A stretch of DNA of 64,000 bases from Roseobacter sp. (GCA_015665415.1 JADFAE010000017.1:108080-172079), one strand, 5' to 3'; positions 48,459 to 58,066 are shown, numbered from the stretch's first letter. Translations and numbers: made by a program. The notes: generated from the letters alone by a model not told the origin.

Positions 48459-49313
48459 CTAGCGGCTTTTGGCGGCGATCAGGGCGCCTGTAGTGATCAG
48501 CGCTGCCGCCAGGGCCAGGCCCCAGCTGGCCTGCGCCACCCCGGCCAGCACCAGCACCAGGGTCGACAACAGCGGGGCGGCATAGGAACTGGTGCCCAGC
48601 ATTTGGATATTCCCCTGTTTGACGCCGATGTCCCAGACGTAAAACGCCAATCCCACCGGTCCCAGCCCCAGCAGCAGGGTCGAGGCCCAGCCAAGGCTGC
48701 CCTGTGGCCAGATGGTCTCTTCCAGCGCAAAATGCAGCCCCCAGGAGGCGATGGCTGTCACCGCGCAAAACACCGCAACCGAGCTGGTTGGGGCCGCTCC
48801 TAACCGGCGCGACAGCACCGAATAGCCGGACCAGGTCAAAGCGCAGAGAAAGGCGAGCAGATAGCCGGGCAGGAATTCTGCCTGAAACCCGCCCGCGCCT
48901 CCGGTGATCAGGGTCGCAGCCCCGACAAAGCCCAAAAGCGCGCCCAGAATATGGCCCAGGCGCAGATGCTCTCCGGGCAGCAATCCCGAAAACAGCACAA
49001 TCATCAGCGGCCAGAGATAGGCGATCAGCCCGGCCTCGGCGGCGGGGGCCAGGCGCAGGGCAGAGAAATACAGCGCGTGATAGCCAAAGAGTCCAGCGGA
49101 GCCAAAAGCGTAGATCTTCCAGGAGACCTGGCGCAACTGCGACAGCCCGCCACTGCGGGCGGTCCAGATCAGCCCCAGAGTGCCGCCAATGCTAAAACAG
49201 ATGGCATTCAGCAGCAGCGGCGGCACGGGGGCAGAGCCTACGGTCAGCAGCGCCAGCAGCGCCCAAAGCAGAACGGCAACAAAGCCGACGGCGGTTGCCT
49301 TGGATCGGGTCAT
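48459..49313 (-). CDS. DMT family (EamA) transporter
   Basis: Multiple TM helices in two EamA-like halves. Confidence 0.88.
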   Translation of the reverse strand: MTRSKATAVGFVAVLLWALLALLTVGSAPVPPLLLNAICFSIGGTLGLIWTARSGGLSQLRQVSWKIYAFGSAGLFGYHALYFSALRLAPAAEAGLIAYLWPLMIVLFSGLLPGEHLRLGHILGALLGFVGAATLITGGAGGFQAEFLPGYLLAFLCALTWSGYSVLSRRLGAAPTSSVAVFCAVTAIASWGLHFALEETIWPQGSLGWASTLLLGLGPVGLAFYVWDIGVKQGNIQMLGTSSYAAPLLSTLVLVLAGVAQASWGLALAAALITTGALIAAKSR

Positions 49314-50263
49314 GAGCGGGTGATCTCCTCAAGAGGGATAACTTCGAAATCATCTGACAGATGTGCAGTTCTTTCGATTTCTGCCACGAACCAATCCCGG
49401 AACGCTGCTATTTGCGGTCGCTCTTCTGCGCCAGGCAGGCAGAGAAAGCGAAACCGTGCCTCCATTTCGATGGCCACTTTGAAGGGGGCAACCAGGCGGC
49501 CTTCCTGCAGGTCCTTCAGGATGATTGCCCGGCGTCCCAGCGCCACCCCCAGGCCTGCAACTGCCGCGTCAACGGCGTGATCGGCATTGGAAAACCGCGC
49601 GCCGTGGAGTGGCGAAAACCCGATCCCGACGGCGCGGAACCAGTCTTTCCAATCCGGTGGATTGTCGAGAATGGCAAGAGAATCGTCAAAGATCAGTGGC
49701 GCTTCCATCAGGCTGTCTGGCGTCTGATATTCTTCGGCCAGTTCCGGAGACATGACGGGGGTCATCCATTCCTTGCGCACGGGCAGCGAATACAGCCCGC
49801 TGTCATCGGCGATCCCAAATCGGATCGCGACATCGACATCATCGCGGGCAAGATCCATTTTGCGCAGCGTCGCCGAAAATCGCAGGTCGATATCCGGGTG
49901 GTTGCGGGCAAATTCATATAGTCGCGGTGCCAGCCATTTGGCTGTCAGCGCCGGGCCTGCCGTCACTGTCAGCGTGGTGTTGTCCTGCAACCGCCGGGTG
50001 GCGGACCAGGCGGCAGACAGGGCCTGGAACCCCTCCGCAGCCCCCGGAGCCAGAGTGCAACCGGCTTCGGTCAGCTCTACCGCGCGGTTGAGACGGCGAA
50101 ACAGCGGCGCGCCCAGATGCTCTTCCAGGGATTTGATCTGAAACGACAGCGCCGCCGGGGTGACATTCAGCTCGGCGGCGGCCTGGGCAAAGGACATGTG
50201 CCGAGCAGCGGCATCAAAGGCGCGCAGGGCGGTGAGGGGCGGTAGGCGATCTGACATGATCAC
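49310..50263 (-). CDS. LysR-family transcriptional regulator (GcvA-like)
   Basis: LPPLTALRAFDAAARHMSFAQAAAELNVTPAALSFQIKSLEEHLGAPLFRRLNR. Confidence 0.93.
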   Translation of the reverse strand: MIMSDRLPPLTALRAFDAAARHMSFAQAAAELNVTPAALSFQIKSLEEHLGAPLFRRLNRAVELTEAGCTLAPGAAEGFQALSAAWSATRRLQDNTTLTVTAGPALTAKWLAPRLYEFARNHPDIDLRFSATLRKMDLARDDVDVAIRFGIADDSGLYSLPVRKEWMTPVMSPELAEEYQTPDSLMEAPLIFDDSLAILDNPPDWKDWFRAVGIGFSPLHGARFSNADHAVDAAVAGLGVALGRRAIILKDLQEGRLVAPFKVAIEMEARFRFLCLPGAEERPQIAAFRDWFVAEIERTAHLSDDFEVIPLEEITRS

Positions 50264-50370
50264 ACAAGTATAACTTAACTGAAGGCAGGGAAAGTCTCGT
50301 TTGTCGCTTTTTGTTTAAAGCCTCATATTGGCATCAGTTCGATAACACTGATCCGAATAGGAGGCCGACG

Positions 50371-50520
50371 ATGATGGAATATTCTGCAAACACCAAGGTC
50401 AAACTGGCGATGGAACGGGCACATGCCGAACGCGGTCAAGTCTTTTTGAACGGGTTGACCTGGGTGCTGCGCCTGCCGGGTCGCCTGCGGTTCTCAACAC
50501 GGGTTTCCCGCTGGGCATAG
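50371..50520 (+). CDS. Small hypothetical protein (49 aa)
   Basis: MMEYSANTKVKLAMERAHAERGQVFLNGLTWVLRLPGRLRFSTRVSRWA*; AGGAGG SD, terminator downstream. Confidence 0.6.
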   Translation: MMEYSANTKVKLAMERAHAERGQVFLNGLTWVLRLPGRLRFSTRVSRWA

Positions 50521-50545
50521 TGCACATGTTCTTACGGGATTAGAA

Positions 50546-50573
50546 AAGGGCCGGTCCTAAAAGACCGGCCCTT
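50546..50573. terminator. Terminator between convergent genes
   Basis: AAGGGCCGGTCCTAAAAGACCGGCCCTT. Confidence 0.8.
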
Positions 50574-50597
50574 GGTATTGCTGGCGTCGCGATGGGG

Positions 50598-51320
50598 TCA
50601 GACGAAGAACTGACCGCCATTGGCCGAGATGGTGGAGCCATTGATAAAGCCCGAATCATCGGAGGCCAGGAAGGCCACGCAGCGGGCGATCTCTTCGGGC
50701 TCACCCAGGCGGCCTGTGGGGATCTGACTGATGATCGAATCGCGGACTTTTTCAGGAACGGCCATGACCATTTCGGTGGCGATATAGCCGGGGCAGATCG
50801 CATTGGCAGTGATGCCGGCGCGTGCGCCTTCCTGGGCCAGGGATTTGACGATGCCCAGATCGCCGGCCTTGGTGGCGGCATAGTTGACCTGGGCAAACTG
50901 GCCCTTTTGACCGTTGATCGAAGAGATCACGATGACACGACCGAATTTGCGTTCACGCATGCCAGGCCAGATCGGATGCACGGTGTTGAACACACCGGTC
51001 AGGTTGGTGTCGATCACCTGCTGCCATTGCTCTGGTGTCATCTTGTGGAAAGGGGCGTCACGGGTGATGCCGGCATTGGCCACGACGATGTCGATGGGCC
51101 CCAGATCTGCTTCAACCTGGGCAATGCCCGCCTGGCTTTCCTCGTAAGAGCCGACGTTCCATTTGTAGGTCTTGATGCCAGTCTCTTCGGTGAATTTTGC
51201 CGCCGCTTCGTCATTGCCCGCATAGGTCGCGGCGACATTGCAGCCCTGATCCTTCAGAGCCTGCGAAATTGCAGCGCCAATGCCGCGCGAGCCTCCGGTG
51301 ACGAGTGCAGTACGTGCCAT
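50598..51320 (-). CDS. phaB: Acetoacetyl-CoA reductase
   Basis: SDR TALVTGGSRGIGAAIS; NAGITRDAPFHKMTPEQWQQVIDTNLTGVFN; ISSINGQKGQFAQVNYAATKAGD. Confidence 0.95.
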   Translation of the reverse strand: MARTALVTGGSRGIGAAISQALKDQGCNVAATYAGNDEAAAKFTEETGIKTYKWNVGSYEESQAGIAQVEADLGPIDIVVANAGITRDAPFHKMTPEQWQQVIDTNLTGVFNTVHPIWPGMRERKFGRVIVISSINGQKGQFAQVNYAATKAGDLGIVKSLAQEGARAGITANAICPGYIATEMVMAVPEKVRDSIISQIPTGRLGEPEEIARCVAFLASDDSGFINGSTISANGGQFFV

Positions 51321-51378
51321 TCAGTATTCCTCCAATTCGAGATTCTCTCGGTAATCTTGCTACGTCAGGATAATGACC

Positions 51379-51397
51379 TGCGCAATAATATTGCGCA
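51379..51397. promoter_or_regulatory. Candidate operator upstream of phaB
   Basis: Palindrome TGCGCAATA-A-TATTGCGCA. Confidence 0.5.
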
Positions 51398-51463
51398 ATG
51401 GATTTTTTGCCGCATCGCCGCACAAAGTGTCGCATCTGCAGCAAGTACTTGCGATGTAAATAA

Positions 51464-51487
51464 AAAGGGCGCCCAGAGGGCGCCCTT
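51464..51487 (-). terminator. Terminator downstream of phaA
   Basis: AAAAGGGCGCCCAGAGGGCGCCCTTT between phaA and phaB; T-run on the minus strand (CCCTTTTTATT). Confidence 0.8.
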
Positions 51488-51511
51488 TGTGATGTCATAT
51501 CTTGCAGCGCA

Positions 51512-52690
51512 TTATGGGCGCTCCACACACATGGCGACGCCCATACCGCCCCCAATGCAGAGTGTGGCAAGGCCTTTCTTGGCACCACGCCGCTTCATTT
51601 CAAACAGCAGGGTGTTCAGCACACGGCAGCCCGAAGCGCCGATGGGGTGTCCGATGGCGATGGCGCCCCCGTTGACGTTGACGATTTCTGGATCCCAGCC
51701 CATCTCTTTGTTGACGGCGCAGGCCTGAGCTGCGAAGGCCTCGTTGGCTTCGACCAGATCCAGATCAGAGGCGGACCAGCCAGCCTTCTCCAGGGCCTTG
51801 CGGGAGGCGTAGATCGGGCCCACGCCCATGATCGACGGGTCGAGCCCTGCGGTGGCATAAGAGGCGATGCGGGCCAGTGGTTCGATGCCGCGCTTTTCGG
51901 CGTCATCCGCACTCATCAGCAGGGTGGCCGCGGCACCGTCGTTCAGGCCCGAGGCATTGGCAGCGGTGACAGAGCCGCCGTCGCGCACAAAGGCCGGACG
52001 CAGTTTCTGCATCGCTTCCATGGTGGCACCATGACGGATGTATTCGTCCTGATCAACGATGGTTTCACCCTTGCGGGTCTTGACTGTAAAGGCGGTGATT
52101 TCGTCGACGAACTTGCCAGCTTTCTGTGCCGCTTCGGCCTTGTTCTGAGAGGCGACGGCAAAGGCGTCCTGCATGTCGCGGGAGATATCCCACTTGTTGG
52201 CGACATTCTCGGCGGTCTGGCCCATGTGGTAGTTGTTGAAGGCATCCCACAACCCGTCGCGGATCATGGTGTCGATGTATTTCATGTCGCCCATTTTGTG
52301 ACCGGCCCGCAGATGGGCGGCATGGGGGCTGAGGGTCATGCTTTCCTGGCCGCCAGCCGCCACAATCGAAGCGTCTCCCAGCTGAATGTGCTGGGCCCCA
52401 AGAGCAACGGCGCGCAGACCGGAGCCGCAGACCTGATTGATGCCCCAGGCCGCGCTTTCCTGCGGCAGACCAGCGTTGATATGCGCCTGACGCGCAGGGT
52501 TCTGCCCCTGGGCCGCGGTCAGGACCTGACCAAGGATGGTCTCGCTGACCTCTGATTTGTCGATGCCGGCGCGCGCAACAACCGCCTCGAGAACGGCTGT
52601 ACCCAGATCATGGGCCGGGGTATTGGCGAAAGCGCCGCCAAAACTGCCGACGGCGGTACGCGCGGCGGATGCAATTACAACATTGGTCAT
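51512..52690 (-). CDS. phaA: Acetyl-CoA C-acetyltransferase
   Basis: NQVCGSGLRAVALGAQHI; NVNGGAIAIGHPIGASGCRVL; CIGGGMGVAMCVERP. Confidence 0.96.
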   Translation of the reverse strand: MTNVVIASAARTAVGSFGGAFANTPAHDLGTAVLEAVVARAGIDKSEVSETILGQVLTAAQGQNPARQAHINAGLPQESAAWGINQVCGSGLRAVALGAQHIQLGDASIVAAGGQESMTLSPHAAHLRAGHKMGDMKYIDTMIRDGLWDAFNNYHMGQTAENVANKWDISRDMQDAFAVASQNKAEAAQKAGKFVDEITAFTVKTRKGETIVDQDEYIRHGATMEAMQKLRPAFVRDGGSVTAANASGLNDGAAATLLMSADDAEKRGIEPLARIASYATAGLDPSIMGVGPIYASRKALEKAGWSASDLDLVEANEAFAAQACAVNKEMGWDPEIVNVNGGAIAIGHPIGASGCRVLNTLLFEMKRRGAKKGLATLCIGGGMGVAMCVERP

Positions 52691-52803
52691 TTATTTGGGT
52701 CCTCTGCCATCAAATTCTTACGTGAAACATGCCCTGAATATTGGCCCGCATTGGCCGCAACAGGTCACATCTCCCCCTCCCACTTTGGGACAGATATAGC
52801 GTT

Positions 52804-52821
52804 TTGCTGCAGGTGCAGCAA
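52804..52821. promoter_or_regulatory. Candidate PhaR-type operator upstream of phaA
   Basis: TTGCTGCA-GG-TGCAGCAA, containing CTGC-N4-GCAG. Confidence 0.6.
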
Positions 52822-52972
52822 TTGACAGGGTGTCTCAGGCATCGGCCTTGAGTCAACTCAGATATGCAGAAAATGAAAAATCCACTCCGGATGAAACTCG
52901 GAATGGCTGGTTTTTGCTGCGATGCAGCGCTCTTTTTCTAGCGCTGGCAACGGCTTGGCGCAGGGGGCAGGC

Positions 52973-53815
52973 TCAGGCGCGGTTTCTCTGCTTCAACTCT
53001 TCCAGCCAAGGGGGCGATACCGTCGGCGCGCCGTAGAGGAAGCCCTGCAGGCAGTCGACCCCTATGGAGACCAGATATTCGGCCTCTTGCTGGGTTTCAA
53101 CGGATTCCGCCACGATCAGCATGTCGAATTGCTTGGCGATCCCCACCAGGGCGCAGGTCACGGCCTGATTGCCGGGGTTGTCGCAGATGCCGCGAATGAA
53201 CTGGCCGTCGATTTTTACGGCGTCAAAGAAGAACTCGCGGAAATGGCCAATCGCAGTGGTGCCAGCGCCAAAGTTATCGAGGGCAAAGGCAATACCATGT
53301 TTCTGCATCCGGTCCATAAAGTCGATGACCAGTTCCGGGGTGTCCATGGCGGAGGCTTCAGTGATCTCCAGCACCAGGCGTTCACCGATGGCCGCGTCTT
53401 TTTTCAGGAAACTTTCCAGTACTTTGGACCAGCGGCGATATCCGATGGAGCGGGCGGACATATTGATGGAGAGGCGGATCTGCGGTGATTTCATCAATGC
53501 GCGTAGACCGTGCTGTAGCGCCAGGCAGTCGAGCTCGCGGCCGATTTCCTTGTCCTGCACCACATGCATGAATTCGCGGGCGGGAATCACTCGACCGGTG
53601 GCATCCAGCACCCGGATGTAACCTTCGTAAAATGCGGTGCCATGGGGCGGCATCGCCTGCATCACCGGCTGATAGGCCAGCATGGTCTGGTCATGTTTGA
53701 CGGCCTCGGCCACCATATCCAGCGTTGAACGATCCCGCGACACCACGGCTGCGGAGATGGGATCTTCAGCGCCTTCGGGCATGTTTGCCCGTCTCAACTT
53801 GTGTTTGTTGATCAC
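52973..53815 (-). CDS. EAL domain-containing protein (degenerate signature)
   Basis: EAL-fold blocks (INMSARSIG, LEITEAS, FALDNFGAG, VKIDGQFI, AESVET, LQGFLYG). Confidence 0.87.
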   Translation of the reverse strand: MINKHKLRRANMPEGAEDPISAAVVSRDRSTLDMVAEAVKHDQTMLAYQPVMQAMPPHGTAFYEGYIRVLDATGRVIPAREFMHVVQDKEIGRELDCLALQHGLRALMKSPQIRLSINMSARSIGYRRWSKVLESFLKKDAAIGERLVLEITEASAMDTPELVIDFMDRMQKHGIAFALDNFGAGTTAIGHFREFFFDAVKIDGQFIRGICDNPGNQAVTCALVGIAKQFDMLIVAESVETQQEAEYLVSIGVDCLQGFLYGAPTVSPPWLEELKQRNRA

Positions 53816-54040
53816 TCGAATTCCCCTGATGCTGCCATCGTCTTGTCAAATAATGCGTCACCAGAGACTGTCGTGCAAAAGGGTGAATTGAGACTTAAAC
53901 TTAAAATTTTACAAAAGCCTCGGGATGGTCTGGGCAGGGGCGACCGCTAGGGTCGGCCTCAATTTTTGTTAGGTTCTGCCAGAGAGTCAATATGCCATGG
54001 GTATGGCTTATTATATACGAGAAACGTTTTGATTGTTTTT

Positions 54041-55255
54041 ATGCGATTTTTGATTGTTGGCTTGCTTTGCATTTTTTCACAATCTGCGGGGGCGGAAGGT
54101 TTGGAAGGGGGGCCTGTGGAAACCATCAGCGACCGCCCCGTGCTCCCGGTGGGGCCATTGGTCAATTCGATCCCGAAGCCAGTTCTGGAGCAGGCTTATG
54201 ACGCGGCGCGCACCGAGTTGGACTGGTATTTTGAGGATTTGGAAACAATTCGGATCGGTGTCGAAAAACTTGTCATTGATGGGAGTGATGAAGGGGATTT
54301 TTCGAAAATCAGGCAGTTGCGTCGCTCTGCTTTGCTTTTGATTCCCAAACTGGAGGCGAGCAACCGATCCTCCAAGGAATCCTTGGTGCGAAAGCAATAT
54401 GACTATGAAGACCTGAAGTACGAGCTTTCGAGGTTTCAGTCACGGATGCGGGTTATGGAAGCTGACCGTAGCGAACTTGAGCGTCTTCTCGCGGAGCAAG
54501 ACATCCATCAGTCGGTTCTTGATAACCTGGGGGAGACGCCTCAACGGCACCAAGATGCCTCAACAAGGCATGACGACGTTCAGAGCCGGTTGGATCAAAT
54601 GCCCCCAAGTGTCTCGTATTTCGAGCGCGAAAGCGCCCGACTGAAAGAGGTGAACTCGCAAAATGTAGCGCAAGAGCCAATTCTCGGGGGCGAAATCGAG
54701 GCCTTGAAAAGATCTGTCAGACGAAGTGATGAATTTCTACAGAAAGCACGGGAATACCAGGACCACCTCGACCTGATCATTCACGAAGTCCTGATCCCCT
54801 TTAAGGCAGGGAATGATTTCAGATCGGAAACAGCCAAGATCTTTGCAGCCCTTGTCGCGGCGGTAATTGTTGGCTTTTTTGTCATCGCATGGCTGGACGA
54901 AAAGGTACGTCAGTCCATTTTCTCCAGCCAATCAGGTATCCAGTTTTTGACCCTGTTTTCTCTGGTGATTGCCATCATACTTTTTGGCATCACAGGGATC
55001 TTGCAAGACAAAGAGCTGGCGGCTTTGTTGGGTGGCTTGTCGGGGTACATCCTCGGTCGGGTTGGCAGCGGCGACGGCGGGGCATCCTCCGCGCAGGCTC
55101 CTCAAGCTCCAGTTCCTGCGCCTGCCCCCCCCCTGCGCCTCCCCCTGGACCGGTCACGGCCGTCGATACTGTCACTGGCGTTTCAGGCCAGGACAGTCTG
55201 GCGCAACAAGATACCAGGCCCGGTGGGGGAACAGGTTAGCAATTTGTTTGGCTAG
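54041..55255 (+). CDS. Exported coiled-coil protein with two C-terminal TM helices
   Basis: Signal peptide MRFLIVGLLCIFSQSAGA, long helical region, TM pair, Pro-rich tail with C9 tract. Confidence 0.65.
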   Translation: MRFLIVGLLCIFSQSAGAEGLEGGPVETISDRPVLPVGPLVNSIPKPVLEQAYDAARTELDWYFEDLETIRIGVEKLVIDGSDEGDFSKIRQLRRSALLLIPKLEASNRSSKESLVRKQYDYEDLKYELSRFQSRMRVMEADRSELERLLAEQDIHQSVLDNLGETPQRHQDASTRHDDVQSRLDQMPPSVSYFERESARLKEVNSQNVAQEPILGGEIEALKRSVRRSDEFLQKAREYQDHLDLIIHEVLIPFKAGNDFRSETAKIFAALVAAVIVGFFVIAWLDEKVRQSIFSSQSGIQFLTLFSLVIAIILFGITGILQDKELAALLGGLSGYILGRVGSGDGGASSAQAPQAPVPAPAPPLRLPLDRSRPSILSLAFQARTVWRNKIPGPVGEQVSNLFG

Positions 55256-55337
55256 ACGAATTTGAGAGCTACCGCTTGAAGGTGGCCTAAACCTCCCCTC
55301 GTGGAGCGCCGTAAGCTCCTTTGGATGTGGTCAGGGC

Positions 55338-56264
55338 TCAGAACCCGGGCGTGCCCCTGTCATTGGGGTTGCGGATCAGGTGCTTGGCCTTGATCGTCTC
55401 AGAATTATCGCGGCTGCCATCATGGCTGTAGCCCGGTGGGGCCAGCGCATAGAGCAACCTTTGTTTCCAGCTGAGACCGGGTTGCGTCACATCCCGATAG
55501 ATCGCCACCCATTCATGAAAGGCGACGCGTAGCGGGTTGAAACTGGCGATGTTGAAGACCAGCCCATAGTCCACAGGATCGTCTTTCTGCTCGGGAACAA
55601 AGGTGCCAAAGATCTTGTCCCAAATGATAAATACTCCGGCGTAGTTGCAATCCAGATACCGCGGGTTGCGGCCGTGGTGGGCGCGGTGATGGCTGGGGGT
55701 GTTCATCACCGCTTCGAACCAGCGGGGCATTTTGCCGATGGCCTCGGTGTGGATCCAGAACTGATAGACGAGGTTGATGCCCCCCACAAACAGGACCAGT
55801 GCCGGATGAAAGCCCAAGAGCACCAGGGGCGCGCGGATGATCATGATAAAGGAAAAGGTGCCGGTCCAGGTCTGGCGCAGCGCCGTGGTCAGGTTGTAGT
55901 GCTGGCTGGAGTGATGATTGACATGGCTGGCCCAGACCCAGCGGATGCGATGGCCAAGACGATGCACCCAGTAGTAGCGCAGGTCATCCAGTACAAAGCA
56001 AAGAATGATCACCCAGATCGAGGTGCCCAGATCCAGCGGCGTGATCCGCCACAGCACCATGAAGAACCCCCAGGCTATGAACCCCAGCAGAATGCCGGAG
56101 GCGACGCTGCCTGCGCCCATGATGAGTGAGGTCACCGCATCGCGGGTCTCATAGCGCCCGCCGCGTCCCTTGATCGCGATCCACAGAAACTCGGCCAGGA
56201 TGGCGGCGATGAAAAAGGGCACCGCCCATTGGGTGACATCCGGGTAAGAGAGGCTGTCCATCAT
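55338..56264 (-). CDS. Sterol desaturase family protein
   Basis: His boxes HRLGHR, HVNHHSSQ, HRAHHGRN. Confidence 0.92.
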   Translation of the reverse strand: MMDSLSYPDVTQWAVPFFIAAILAEFLWIAIKGRGGRYETRDAVTSLIMGAGSVASGILLGFIAWGFFMVLWRITPLDLGTSIWVIILCFVLDDLRYYWVHRLGHRIRWVWASHVNHHSSQHYNLTTALRQTWTGTFSFIMIIRAPLVLLGFHPALVLFVGGINLVYQFWIHTEAIGKMPRWFEAVMNTPSHHRAHHGRNPRYLDCNYAGVFIIWDKIFGTFVPEQKDDPVDYGLVFNIASFNPLRVAFHEWVAIYRDVTQPGLSWKQRLLYALAPPGYSHDGSRDNSETIKAKHLIRNPNDRGTPGF

Positions 56265-56707
56265 GAGGGTCGTCCTGCTGTGTTGCTCTGCTCGCCAGAG
56301 GCCGCATCAAAGGATTGCGCCGCGATTATGCGGTGCCATTGTTCGATTTCGGCTGGGTTCAATCGAAGATTTGCCCGCGGCGCGCCAAAATCGCTGAACT
56401 GCAGCTGCAACCCCCGTGCCGTCTTCGAAAGGTGGAGGTGTTGCAAGTCGCGGGCGACGGCGTCGGCCCCAAAGGACCAGACCAGCCCCAGCGGTGGTTG
56501 ACCGGCTTCAGGGGCCACCAGCGCAGCCTTGCCATTCTGGGCCACCAGAACCCGGGCGGCGGGCTGTTCGGGAAATTGGCGGCTCCAGGCTGCGCGGGCC
56601 TTGCCCTCATCCAGATAGGTCTGTCTGGAGCGACCGGTCAGATGCAGCAAAACCGCCACCGCGGCAATGCCCCCAACAACAAGTATCAACAAGATCTGCA
56701 GCGGCAT
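56261..56707 (-). CDS. Hypothetical membrane-anchored protein
   Basis: Single N-terminal TM; overlaps the sterol desaturase start. Confidence 0.7.
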   Translation of the reverse strand: MPLQILLILVVGGIAAVAVLLHLTGRSRQTYLDEGKARAAWSRQFPEQPAARVLVAQNGKAALVAPEAGQPPLGLVWSFGADAVARDLQHLHLSKTARGLQLQFSDFGAPRANLRLNPAEIEQWHRIIAAQSFDAASGEQSNTAGRPS

Positions 56708-56832
56708 CACGCCCTCCCTTGCCGCAGAATGAAGAGACTTGGGGCGCTCTGTCAAAGGTGGCGTGGCGGCAAGGGCATTTCGGGCCTGCGCTGTGGAAGC
56801 CTGGCCGAGGTTTGGCCGCAGCCAAGTGGGGG

Positions 56833-57171
56833 TCAGGAGGATGACATCTGCGGGCGGCGATCCAGGACCTCCATCCGCACCACGCGCTCGACAAAGGGCA
56901 CCAGTCCTTGGGGGCCAGAGGCGCGATCCTTGAGATGGATAGAGAGGTCGGGGCGCAGCATGGCGATCAATCCAATGAGATCGCCACGCACCTGATCATC
57001 CAGTCCCGCGCCCATGATGACGCAGGCAATACGTGGCTCACACTCCAACTGGCGCACGGTCTCAGCGTGGTCATGGGCGCCCAGCCACTGAATGGGCAGA
57101 TGATCCAGCTCCTGGGCCACATTGCCGATCACATGCGGCAGTTTTCCAATCAACAGTACAACGGGGTGCAT
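56833..57171 (-). CDS. Hypothetical protein
   Basis: 113-aa ORF MHPVVLLIGKLPHVIGNVAQELDHLPIQWLGAHDHAETV..., receiver-like alpha/beta pattern. Confidence 0.5.
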   Translation of the reverse strand: MHPVVLLIGKLPHVIGNVAQELDHLPIQWLGAHDHAETVRQLECEPRIACVIMGAGLDDQVRGDLIGLIAMLRPDLSIHLKDRASGPQGLVPFVERVVRMEVLDRRPQMSSS

Positions 57172-57255
57172 CTCGTGTTCCTCCAAATGGGCTGCCCGAA
57201 TTGCAACCCTCTAGTAGGAATAAAGCTAGTGCAAAAGAGGATCGGGGAAAGCCTT

Positions 57256-57888
57256 CTATTCAGGGCGTGTAATATGTATCACGTTACAAGTATGACCGTT
57301 TTTATCTATGATGCTGTCCAAAATAAGGGCTGATGTCTGCTCAGCCATGTTTTCGACATTCTCTTTGCATGCACTTATGGCAGCTGTTGTTGCGCCGACT
57401 TCACTGTCATAATCCCAGCTATAGCCTGAAGACCCGTTTGCTGTTGCCGCGAAGGCGCCGAACTTTCCATTCCTATGTTTCGTCCGGTACCTGTTAAACC
57501 GAATGTTGACTGATTGGCCAAGAGTCATTCCCTGCTTGGTTGTCGGGGATTTTGGGCGCACCGTTGCATAGAGTTCGCAGTTGGATGGATTTTGCGATTT
57601 CAACTGACACAGCTTCAGTGCGTTTCGCATGGCACCCTCAATGGTAGACGCATTCCAGAAACTAGCGCTCAGTTCTTCGCCTCAATTCACATAGAGTGCG
57701 CCATTGAAACGTGCATGCTTTCGGAAATACCGCATCTTTTTGCTTAAACTGCCCCTCAGGCGGTTTTCAGAGTGAAGCTGGAGTTCGGCTTTGGTGCCCT
57801 CAAAAAGAAATGGATTGGCCGCATCAGCGGGTATAGCAATCGAAGCGGAGGCGGCGAAGAAAACTGCGCCCAGTATGTAATTTTTCAA
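57256..57888 (-). pseudogene. Exported DUF4189-like protein gene interrupted by one in-frame TGA
   Basis: ORFs 57682-57888 and 57256-57630 share one frame; read-through gives ...FNGALYVN*GEELSASFWNASTIEGAMRNALKLCQ... Confidence 0.65.
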
Positions 57889-58066
57889 ATGAAATTCCTC
57901 TTAATAATGACGCGGCACGTAGCGAGATAGCTCCATCAAGTGTTACTATCCATAGTTGTGAGCTCCTTCAAGATCCACCTTGAACTAAAGGGGCTTTGTG
58001 AAGCGTCAAAGATGACGCCTGTTTGTAGTTGTCCAGCCCTGTCGCGCCTTGAGTGGTGCAAAGAAA

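Noticed and set aside
57682-57684. TGA as a selenocysteine codon
   Set aside because: No Sec-type family context or evident downstream SECIS; nonsense mutation or error is simpler
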